Of a DNA stretch of 12,248 bases, positions 6,090 to 12,248 are shown piece after piece. Each line of letters starts with the position of its first letter. The first letter of the stretch is position 1. This DNA comes from Bacillota bacterium (GTDB lineage: Bacteria > Bacillota > Clostridia > Lachnospirales > Lachnospiraceae): the NCBI GenBank assembly GCA_023399455.1, contig JAEWPN010000074.1, positions 1-12,248 on the forward strand, in the 5' to 3' direction. Position numbers and translations under genes: made by a program. The notes under the pieces were generated by a model that saw nothing but the letters and a program-made list of their open reading frames with translations, made no database searches and was not told where the DNA came from.

Positions 6090-6767
6090 ATGTGGAACGA
6101 AAAAAAGAAAGCCGTTACTTTTAGTTATGACGATGGTGTAACGCAGGACAAACGACTTACAGAGCTGTTCAATTACTATCGGGTAAAATGTACCTTTAAC
6201 CTGAACAGCGGATTACAAAGCTATGCGTCCTCATGGGACAACAATGGTCTTACCATTCATCGCATGAATGCCTTAGAGCTCCCTGAATTATATAATGGTC
6301 ACGAAATAGCAGTTCACTGTCTGACTCATGCCAACCTGATCGAATGCGATGTAGATACCATTTATAATGAAGTCTATATGGACAAACAGAATCTGGAAAG
6401 AATATTCGGCCGGAGCATGAACGGAATGGCATACCCCTTCGGCACTTACAACGATGCGATAGCCGAAGTCCTCAAAAGGTGTGGCATTCAATATTCAAGA
6501 ACAGTAGAAAGCTCAAAAAACTTTGCTATCCCTCAGGATCTTCTTAGGCTAAAGCCCACCTGCCATCACGATGATACAGATGTAATGACACTGATCGATG
6601 ACTTCCTGAATCTTGAATCAGAAGCCCCTCAGCTTTTTTATATCTGGGGTCATAGCTATGAATTCGATATTAATAATAATTGGAATCGAATGGAGAAAAT
6701 TCTGGATAAGCTTGCAGGAAAAGAAGAAATATTCTACGGAACAAATGCTCAGACCCTGCTATATTAA
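6090..6767 (+). CDS. Polysaccharide deacetylase family protein (NodB/CE4-like), no signal peptide
   Basis: This is a metal-dependent de-N- or O-acetylase-like protein of 225 residues. Motif 1 is TFSYDDG (10-16), with the presumed catalytic base Asp14 and metal ligand Asp15. Motif 2 is HCLTH (76-80), giving the two metal-binding histidines. Motif 3 is the variant AYPFGTYND (114-122), and a late HSYEFD segment includes His188. The classic RxPY of motif 3 is replaced by AYPFG, as in divergent clostridial members. There is no signal peptide or transmembrane segment, so the protein appears cytosolic, which is unusual for enzymes acting on cell-wall glycans. The likely substrate is a small acetylated sugar or glycan fragment, but this is not determinable. 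The start is supported by GGTGGTGA (6076-6083). It lies 69 bases after the lipoprotein gene and may share its transcript. Confidence 0.88.
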   Translation: MWNEKKKAVTFSYDDGVTQDKRLTELFNYYRVKCTFNLNSGLQSYASSWDNNGLTIHRMNALELPELYNGHEIAVHCLTHANLIECDVDTIYNEVYMDKQNLERIFGRSMNGMAYPFGTYNDAIAEVLKRCGIQYSRTVESSKNFAIPQDLLRLKPTCHHDDTDVMTLIDDFLNLESEAPQLFYIWGHSYEFDINNNWNRMEKILDKLAGKEEIFYGTNAQTLLY

Positions 6768-6775
6768 CATAAATT

Positions 6776-6795
6776 AAGCAAGCTACTTGTTTTTT
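6776..6795 (+). terminator. Possible weak intrinsic terminator after the deacetylase gene
   Basis: A short stem, GCAAG (6778-6782) with CTTGT (6786-6790), has a 3-base loop and runs into a T-run (6790-6795). The stem is only 5-7 bp, so termination may be partial. It overlaps the -35 region of the promoter for the chemoreceptor. Confidence 0.35.
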
Positions 6796-6815
6796 GCTAC
6801 GTTACATTCTATAAT
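6787..6815 (+). promoter_or_regulatory. Sigma-A-like promoter of the chemoreceptor-AraC operon
   Basis: TTGTTT (6787-6792), a 17-base spacer and a consensus TATAAT (6810-6815) lie 41 bases before the chemoreceptor start. Spacing is optimal and the -10 box is perfect; the -35 box matches TTGACA at three positions. No motility sigma-D/sigma-28-type boxes were seen, so this receptor gene appears driven by the housekeeping sigma factor. Confidence 0.65.
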
Positions 6816-6856
6816 CCTATCTGAATACTAAAGAAAAAAGTCATTGGAGGCAATCT

Positions 6857-8596
6857 ATGAAAAGCAGAAATGCAAAACCAAAGATGCTGAAGGACAAAAT
6901 CCTGTTTACGGTAAGAATTATTCTGATAAGTACCATCGCAGAGCTTACTGTGCTTGCAGGAATTTTCCTTTTTGCAGCATATGAAATGTCAATAAACGAA
7001 AAAGAACAAGCCTTTGATATGGAAATCAAGGCAGCGACAGACAGCCTGATGAGTGTGCTGGAAGTGAACTATAAGCGCTATGAGGATGGTCAGATTACCG
7101 AGGAAGAGGCCCTTGAGGCTGCGAAAACAATCGTCCGTGACACCCGTTATAACGGCGGAGAAGGTTACTTTTGGGCGGACATGGCGGATGGATTGTGCGT
7201 CGTGCACATGAATCCCGATTATGAAGGTACCTTTCGGTTAGACGCTACCGACTTAAAAGGCGAATATTATATACAAAATCTAATAAATGCTGCCGATGAC
7301 GGAACGCAATACACAGAGTTTTATTTTACCAAGCCCGGAGAAGACGGTATGTTTCAGAAAAGAGCGTACACTGTTAAATTCGAACCTTATGGCTGGTATA
7401 TCAGCACCGGCAACTATTATGATGACATCGATCAAGAAATTATGAAGCTGAAGATGCGCCGGATCGTGGCTGTTGCATTTCTCGTTCTCGTCAGTGCCGT
7501 CAGCATGATAATAGGAACCAAGCGGCTGAAAAAGGTCATTGTCAAGATAACCCAGCCCCTGACCACAGTTACCGATCGTTTACATCTTTTGTCGCAGGGA
7601 GATGTACATACGCCTGGTGTCGGCAATATAACGGAAATGGATGAAACGGGAATACTGGCCGCAGCTGAAAGCAGCCTGATCAGCCAGCTGCGAATCATTG
7701 TGGAGGATATATCCGTCAATCTTATGAAGATTTCCACCGGCGATCTGCGCGTAAATACCGCGCAGGGCTATGTGGGCGATTTCGTGCCCATTCAGGAATC
7801 GATAAAGGACATTACCGCTTATCTTAACGAGGTGCTGCTCTCTATCAATCAGGCTTCGGGGCAGGTGAAAAACGGTGCCGGAGAGGTATACAGCATGTCC
7901 AGGACACTGGCGGAAGGCGCTACCGAGCAGGCAGGCATTATTGAAGAACTGTCCGTATCCCTGGATGAAATCTCTGCTCATGTGGAAAAAAATACGGAAA
8001 GTGTCGAAAAGGCCTCGGATTATATCATACAAATAATTGAAAAAGCCCGCGAAGGCAATGAGAAGATGAAAAATCTTCTGATTTCCATGGAAAACATCGA
8101 GAATACTTCGCAGCAAATAAGCGGAATCAACAAGGCTATCGGAGCGATAGCATCCAAAACAAACCTGTTGGCTCTGAACGCAGCCATCGAATCCGCCCGT
8201 CTGGGGACACAAGGACAAGGCTTCGCTGTGGTGGCGGAGGAAATGCGGCAGCTGGCAGCCCAATCCCAGGAGGCGGTAAAGGAAACGGAAATCTTGATCA
8301 ACACCTCATTGGAGGCGGTCGTCGTAGGGTCTGCCAATACGGCAGAGACTGCATCGGAGCTTGAAAGCATGACCGGAATGATAGAGCGCTTTAAAGACAT
8401 CATGAAGGAAATCGATGCCGAGAGCAGGCAGCAGAATAAGGAATTGAAGCAGATCACAGGAGGTATCGGACAGATATCCGGCATCGTCCAGAGCAATGTA
8501 GCTGCGGCGGAAGAATGCTCCGCTTTCAGCGATGATTTGAATACACAGTCAGGATTACTTTTTGATAACATTGATAAATTTATTCTTTCAGAATAG
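6857..8596 (+). CDS. Methyl-accepting chemotaxis protein with single Cache sensor domain
   Basis: This transmembrane chemoreceptor senses an extracellular ligand and controls CheA kinase. Of its 579 residues, TM1 spans about 16-42. An extracellular single Cache type 2 domain (about 45-190) shows GEGYFWADMADG (101-112) and FEPYGWYISTGNYYDDID (175-192). TM2 spans about 202-220. HAMP or HAMP-like segments (about 221-330) include ISTGDL (292-297). A cytoplasmic coiled-coil signalling domain (about 335-575) has its conserved hairpin tip in NLLALNAAIESARLG (436-450) and GQGFAVVAEEMRQLAAQS (453-470). There is no carboxy-terminal CheR-tethering pentapeptide. GGAGG (6846-6850) is 6 bases upstream. Single Cache type 2 domains often bind small organic acids, so the ligand is uncertain. 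The AraC regulator gene starts 14 bases after its stop, suggesting co-expression. Confidence 0.95.
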   Translation: MKSRNAKPKMLKDKILFTVRIILISTIAELTVLAGIFLFAAYEMSINEKEQAFDMEIKAATDSLMSVLEVNYKRYEDGQITEEEALEAAKTIVRDTRYNGGEGYFWADMADGLCVVHMNPDYEGTFRLDATDLKGEYYIQNLINAADDGTQYTEFYFTKPGEDGMFQKRAYTVKFEPYGWYISTGNYYDDIDQEIMKLKMRRIVAVAFLVLVSAVSMIIGTKRLKKVIVKITQPLTTVTDRLHLLSQGDVHTPGVGNITEMDETGILAAAESSLISQLRIIVEDISVNLMKISTGDLRVNTAQGYVGDFVPIQESIKDITAYLNEVLLSINQASGQVKNGAGEVYSMSRTLAEGATEQAGIIEELSVSLDEISAHVEKNTESVEKASDYIIQIIEKAREGNEKMKNLLISMENIENTSQQISGINKAIGAIASKTNLLALNAAIESARLGTQGQGFAVVAEEMRQLAAQSQEAVKETEILINTSLEAVVVGSANTAETASELESMTGMIERFKDIMKEIDAESRQQNKELKQITGGIGQISGIVQSNVAAAEECSAFSDDLNTQSGLLFDNIDKFILSE

Positions 8597-8610
8597 GACG
8601 CCGGGTATCT

Positions 8611-9573
8611 ATGACAAAGGAACTTCTATCTCAATTAAAGAAAATCACTCCGGAAGAAGAACGTCTTCTTTCGGGGGAACCGGAAATTGAAAAAGAGCTG
8701 TACATGTCCTCCGAAACGGATACCATCGATTCCAGGAAGCTGTTAGAGGCGGGCAAGCTGATTCAGGTGCGCACCCATACCCGGTTTGTGCATTTTCCTA
8801 AACATAAGCACAACTATATCGAGGTGATTTATATGTGCTCCGGCTCCACTCACCATGTAGTAAATGGTGAGAATGTGCGGCTTGAGCAGGGCGAGCTGCT
8901 GTTTTTAAACCAGAGTGCCACACAGGAGATATATCCGGCAGGGGAGGATGACATTGCAGTCAACTTTATCATCATCCCCGAATTCTTCGATTCCGCTCTC
9001 AAGATGATGGGTGCGGAGAAGAACCTGCTCAGAGATTTTGTCATCGACTCCCTGCGGGGGGAAAACGGCTCTTCCGGTTATCTGCATTTCAAGGTGGCTG
9101 ATATACTCCCGATACAGAATCTGGTGGAAAATTTAATATGGACTATCGTAAACAGACAGTCCAACAAACGGAGCATCAATCAGGCTACCATGGGCCTCTT
9201 GTTCCTTCAATTGATGAATCACATGGACAAGCTGGAAACCGACGAAGGCAGCGGGCAGCAGAGGCTGATCATTACGGTCTTAAGCTATATCGAGGAGCAC
9301 TATAGAGACGGAGAGCTGACACAGCTGGCAAACAGCCTGCACTACGATTTTTACTGGCTGTCCAAGGAAATAAAAAAACGCACGGGCAAGACCTATACGG
9401 AATTAGTTCAGACAAAAAGGCTGAATCAGGCGGCGTATCTTCTTAGAACCACCTCCATGTCGATCATGGACACCGCCATGGCAGTGGGCTATGATAACGT
9501 CAGCTATTTTCACAGAATCTTTCAAAGACAGTTTGGGGTTACGCCGAGGACCTATAGGATGAATGGCAAATAA
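8611..9573 (+). CDS. AraC family transcriptional regulator, probable rhamnose-operon regulator
   Basis: This is a sugar-responsive DNA-binding activator of 320 residues. An amino-terminal cupin-type ligand-binding and dimerisation region (about 52-125) includes HFPKHKHNYIEVIY (61-74) and LEQGELLFLNQ (91-101). The carboxy-terminal AraC DNA-binding domain (about 222-318) has two helix-turn-helix units, near 236-258 and 284-307, and ends with the family signature GYDNVSYFHRIFQRQFGV (293-310) and TPRTYR. The start lies 14 bases after the chemoreceptor stop with only a weak AGGA (8595-8598), which suggests translational coupling. It is followed by a terminator and then rhaBA on the same strand, so control of rhaBA with rhamnose as effector is the simplest guess. 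RhaS/RhaR identity cannot be assigned from sequence alone. Confidence 0.93.
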   Translation: MTKELLSQLKKITPEEERLLSGEPEIEKELYMSSETDTIDSRKLLEAGKLIQVRTHTRFVHFPKHKHNYIEVIYMCSGSTHHVVNGENVRLEQGELLFLNQSATQEIYPAGEDDIAVNFIIIPEFFDSALKMMGAEKNLLRDFVIDSLRGENGSSGYLHFKVADILPIQNLVENLIWTIVNRQSNKRSINQATMGLLFLQLMNHMDKLETDEGSGQQRLIITVLSYIEEHYRDGELTQLANSLHYDFYWLSKEIKKRTGKTYTELVQTKRLNQAAYLLRTTSMSIMDTAMAVGYDNVSYFHRIFQRQFGVTPRTYRMNGK

Positions 9574-9606
9574 GGACACTTTTTTGAACAAAAGGTGTTC
9601 TTTTTT
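9574..9606 (+). terminator. Intrinsic terminator after the AraC gene
   Basis: The stem GGACACTTTTT (9574-9584) pairs with AAAAGGTGTTC (9590-9600) with two G-U wobbles around a TGAAC loop. A TTTTTT tract (9601-9606) follows. It begins immediately after the regulator stop codon and separates regulator and rhaBA transcription. Confidence 0.85.
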
Positions 9607-9680
9607 ATTGCGAAAAAAGGAGATAAGATAAAGTCATAATCCATGGTCTTATTTTTTGGAAGAAAGGAGTCGTATGACGA
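9607..9680 (+). promoter_or_regulatory. Promoter and leader region of the rhaBA operon
   Basis: This 74-base gap must hold the rhaBA promoter if the preceding terminator is efficient. A -10-like CATAAT (9635-9640) is present, but the only -35-like box, TTGCGA (9608-9613), is 21 bases away. No good unassisted promoter is therefore seen, as expected for an activator-dependent operon. A weak dyad, ATAA (9636-9639) with TTAT (9649-9652), brackets a CCATGG palindrome. No clear AraC-type direct repeats could be identified by eye. The Shine-Dalgarno AAGGAG lies at 9664-9669. Confidence 0.4.
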
Positions 9681-11108
9681 ATGGAGCAATATTATCTTGC
9701 GATTGACATTGGTGCATCCAGCGGGCGGCATATATTGGGCCGCAAAGAAGGGGAAAGGATGGTCTTGGAGGAAATCCACCGCTTCCCGAACGGAATGACA
9801 GAAAAGAACGGAGAGCTTGTTTGGGATGTAGACGGTTTGTTTGCGGAAATTAAAGCGGGAATGAAAAAGTGTGCGGTACAAGGCAAGATTCCGGTAAGCG
9901 TAGGAATCGATACGTGGGCGGTGGATTTCGTTCTCTTGGATGAAGAAAATAAGAGAATTGGCAATGCGGTGGCTTATAGGGATGCAAGGACGAGGGGAAT
10001 GGACGATGAGGTCTATCGAATCGTACCGGAAGAAGAGCTTTATAGGAGGACAGGAATCCAGAAGCAGATATTCAATACAGTATATCAGCTTATGGCGCTG
10101 AAAAAAAGGCAGCCGCAGCAGCTTGCAAAGGCGAGAAAGCTGTTAATGATTCCCGACTATTTTCACTATTTGCTCACGGGAACAGCAGCAGCAGAATACA
10201 CCAACGCAACTACGACGCAGCTTGTAGGCCCCGAGACGAAGACTTGGGATATGGAGCTGATAAAAAGGCTTGGATATCCCGAAGAAATATTTCAAAGGAT
10301 AAAGACTCCCGGCACGATGCTGGGCAACTTGACGGAAGATCTGCAAAAGGAGCTGGGCTATGACTGCAAGGTAATCCTTCCGGCAACTCATGATACCGGC
10401 TCGGCAGTGATGGCAGTGCCGAGCGGTAAAGAGGATGTCCTCTATATCAGCTCCGGTACTTGGTCGTTAATGGGAACGGAACTAATGCGGGCGGATTGCT
10501 CCGAAGAAAGCAAACTGCACAATCTTACCAACGAGGGGGGCTACGACTTTCGTTTTCGATATTTGAAAAACATAATGGGGCTTTGGATGATTCAGTCTGT
10601 GAAGAAGGAAATCGGGCAGAACATGGACTACGGGACGATCTGCAGACTTGCCTCCGAAGAAACGATTGCCTCTCTCGTGGATTGCAACGAAGAACGCTTT
10701 CTCTCACCGGCCAGCATGACGGCAGAGGTGCAGCATGCCTGCAGGGACTCAGGGCAGGAGGTGCCGGAAGGAATCGGACAGACAGCAGCGGTGATCTACA
10801 ATAGTCTGGCTGAGTGTTATGCGAGGACCATCGGGGAAATCGAGGAAATCACGGGAAAGCAGTATGATAGGATTCACATTGTGGGCGGAGGTGCGAATGC
10901 AGGATATCTGACCGGCCTCACCGCCAAAGCGACCAAGCGTACTGTCATCGCCGGACCGATAGAAGCTACCGCTATCGGTAACATCGCGGCCCAGATGATA
11001 GCGGGAGGGGAACTGAGGGATTTGAAAGCGGCGAGGGAGTGCATTTATCGTTCGTTCCCGATGGAAATATATAACAAAAATATAGATAACAGAAAGGATA
11101 ATAAATGA
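9681..11108 (+). CDS. rhaB: Rhamnulokinase
   Basis: RhaB phosphorylates L-rhamnulose to L-rhamnulose 1-phosphate with ATP in the cytoplasm, the second step of L-rhamnose breakdown. The 475-residue protein has the full FGGY kinase layout. An amino-terminal phosphate-binding strand AIDIGASSGRHILG (7-20) precedes GIDTWAVDF (75-83) and the substrate-region motif TGIQKQIFNTVYQL (124-137). Next come HDTGSAV (237-243, with the presumed catalytic base Asp238), ISSGTWSLMGTE (256-267) and the ATP-binding GGGANAGYL (402-410). GASSGRH, rather than the usual FGGY start, points specifically to rhamnulokinase. An out-of-frame ATG at 9674 lies nearer to the AGGAG (4 bases) than the real start (11 bases), which could lower initiation. 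The stop overlaps the rhaA start by ATGA, indicating translational coupling. Confidence 0.96.
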   Translation: MEQYYLAIDIGASSGRHILGRKEGERMVLEEIHRFPNGMTEKNGELVWDVDGLFAEIKAGMKKCAVQGKIPVSVGIDTWAVDFVLLDEENKRIGNAVAYRDARTRGMDDEVYRIVPEEELYRRTGIQKQIFNTVYQLMALKKRQPQQLAKARKLLMIPDYFHYLLTGTAAAEYTNATTTQLVGPETKTWDMELIKRLGYPEEIFQRIKTPGTMLGNLTEDLQKELGYDCKVILPATHDTGSAVMAVPSGKEDVLYISSGTWSLMGTELMRADCSEESKLHNLTNEGGYDFRFRYLKNIMGLWMIQSVKKEIGQNMDYGTICRLASEETIASLVDCNEERFLSPASMTAEVQHACRDSGQEVPEGIGQTAAVIYNSLAECYARTIGEIEEITGKQYDRIHIVGGGANAGYLTGLTAKATKRTVIAGPIEATAIGNIAAQMIAGGELRDLKAARECIYRSFPMEIYNKNIDNRKDNK

Positions 11109-12248
11109 TGACAAATAAGGAAAGATATGAATCGGCAAAAGAAATGTACAAGGGAATCGGTATAGATACCGATGCGGCCATTGCGAAACTAAAAAATATT
11201 CCAGTATCCCTACACTGCTGGCAGGGGGACGACGTTACCGGCTTCGATCATGAGGGGCCGCTGACCGGAGGGATCCAGACTACCGGTAATTATCCAGGAA
11301 AGGCGAGGACACCGCAGGAGCTTATGGATGACATGGATCAGGCAATCCGCCTGATGCCCGGCAAAAAGAAACTGAATCTCCATGCATGTTATGCCATTTT
11401 TGAAAAAGGCGAATATGCGGACCGCGATAAACTGGAACCGAAGCACTTTGCGAAATGGGTGGAGTTTGCCAGGGAAAGAAATATGGGTATCGACTTCAAC
11501 CCTACTTTCTTCTCCCATGGAAAAGTGAAGGATGGCCTGACCTTATCCAGTCCGGATGAGGCTACAAGAAAGTTCTGGATCGACCATGGAAAAGCATGTA
11601 TCCGCATTTCGGAATATTTTTCCAGGGAGACCGGCGTACCCTGCGTCATGAACATATGGATCGGAGACGGCTATAAAGACGTGCCGGCCGACCGCATGGG
11701 ACCGAGGCTGCGCTACAAAGATTCCATTGAGCAGATTTTGTCCGAGGACTATGACAAGAGGCTTGTGAAGCCTTGTGTGGAATCCAAGGTATTCGGAATC
11801 GGTGTGGAATCCTATACCGTAGGCTCCGGAGAATTCACATTGAGTTTTGCCGCGACCCATGAAGGCTGCCTGCCATTAATGGATAACGGGCATTATCATC
11901 CTACGGAAGTGGTATCCGACAAGATTCCTGCATTGCTATGCTATTATCCGGAAATCGCCTTGCACATCACGAGGCCGGTCCGCTGGGACAGCGACCACGT
12001 CGTACTGTTTGACGATGAGACCAGGGAGATGGCCAAGGAAATCGTCCGCTGTGAGGGCCTTGACCGCGTATATATGGCGCTGGATTACTTCGATGCCAGC
12101 ATTAACCGTGTAGCGGCATGGACAGTGGGCTTTAGAAGCTGGCAAAAAGCTCTGTTAAGCGCACTTTGTACGCCTAATGAAGCATTGCGAGGGCTTCAGG
12201 AGGAAAACTGTCTGACGGAGCTTATGATAATGCAGGAGGAACTGAAGA
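11105..12248 (+). CDS. rhaA: L-rhamnose isomerase, 3' end beyond the window
   Basis: RhaA converts L-rhamnose to L-rhamnulose, the first catabolic step, as a Mn-dependent cytoplasmic enzyme. The frame is open from 11105 to the window edge (381 codons); the family is about 415-420 residues, so roughly 40 are missing. Recognisable segments are PVSLHCWQGDDVTGFD (33-48), NLHACYAIFE (91-100), GIDFNPTFFSHGK (128-140), GIGVESYTVGSGEF (231-244), LMDNGHYHPTEVVSDK (258-273), RPVRWDSDHVVL (290-301) and LDYFDASINRVAAW (326-339). D260, H263, H287, D295, D297 and D327 correspond by motif to metal and catalytic residues of E. coli RhaA. Two adjacent ATGs (11105 and 11108) are both acceptable, with AGGA (11095-11098) 6 or 9 bases upstream. 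Overlap with rhaB by ATGA indicates one operon. Confidence 0.96.
   Translation, partial: MMTNKERYESAKEMYKGIGIDTDAAIAKLKNIPVSLHCWQGDDVTGFDHEGPLTGGIQTTGNYPGKARTPQELMDDMDQAIRLMPGKKKLNLHACYAIFEKGEYADRDKLEPKHFAKWVEFARERNMGIDFNPTFFSHGKVKDGLTLSSPDEATRKFWIDHGKACIRISEYFSRETGVPCVMNIWIGDGYKDVPADRMGPRLRYKDSIEQILSEDYDKRLVKPCVESKVFGIGVESYTVGSGEFTLSFAATHEGCLPLMDNGHYHPTEVVSDKIPALLCYYPEIALHITRPVRWDSDHVVLFDDETREMAKEIVRCEGLDRVYMALDYFDASINRVAAWTVGFRSWQKALLSALCTPNEALRGLQEENCLTELMIMQEELK

Noticed and set aside
7580..8263. Long open frame of 227 codons on the minus strand
   Set aside because: It lies wholly inside the well-supported chemoreceptor gene; its translation shows no recognisable domain, and it is a codon-bias shadow.
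1..12248. CcpA catabolite-repression (cre) sites in the intergenic regions
   Set aside because: Scanning the gaps by eye gave no sequence close enough to the cre consensus to report.

Overview
The window reads as chromosomal DNA of a low-to-mid-GC Firmicute, most likely a motile Clostridia/Lachnospiraceae-type gut or soil anaerobe. The basis is strong AGGAG-type ribosome binding sites, Gram-positive style lipoprotein signal peptides (LAGC, MTGC, LTAC), compact intrinsic terminators, and sugar-catabolic operons on one strand beside a chemoreceptor. All recognisable genes are on the + strand. No phage, insertion sequence, CRISPR, tRNA or rRNA was seen.

Region 1 (1-5139) is a ribose-type sugar ABC operon. 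It has a structured 5' leader (1-107), a lipoprotein substrate-binding protein (108-1181), a 217-bp gap rich in RNA hairpins, a DUF2291 lipoprotein (1399-2028), a two-domain RbsA-type ATPase (2047-3588), an RbsC-type permease (3604-4650) and a D-ribose pyranase RbsD (4669-5070). A strong intrinsic terminator closes it (5103-5139). The binding-protein pocket residues line up with those of E. coli RbsB at near-constant spacing, and all key RbsD residues are present. The substrate is therefore probably ribose or a close relative, although no ribokinase is in view.

Region 2 (5140-6767) holds an unrecognised lipoprotein with a DVDNDG acidic loop (5214-6020) and a NodB-type polysaccharide deacetylase that lacks a signal peptide (6090-6767). 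These look like independent accessory genes.

Region 3 (6768-9606) has a good promoter followed by a chemoreceptor with a single Cache sensor domain (6857-8596). Fourteen bases later comes an AraC-family regulator (8611-9573), then a terminator. The pair looks bicistronic.

Region 4 (9607-12248) is the start of an L-rhamnose catabolic operon: rhamnulokinase rhaB (9681-11108) overlapping L-rhamnose isomerase rhaA by an ATGA junction. rhaA runs off the window edge about 40 codons before its expected end. The AraC protein is the natural candidate regulator of rhaBA.

The genes themselves belong to known families. The least explained parts are RNA-level: the multi-hairpin leader, and above all a 26-bp inverted repeat (1246-1330) whose only non-Watson-Crick positions are all G-U compatible, sitting between the binding-protein gene and the rest of the transporter operon. 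The chemoreceptor-AraC bicistron beside rhamnose genes is the most interesting gene-context observation.
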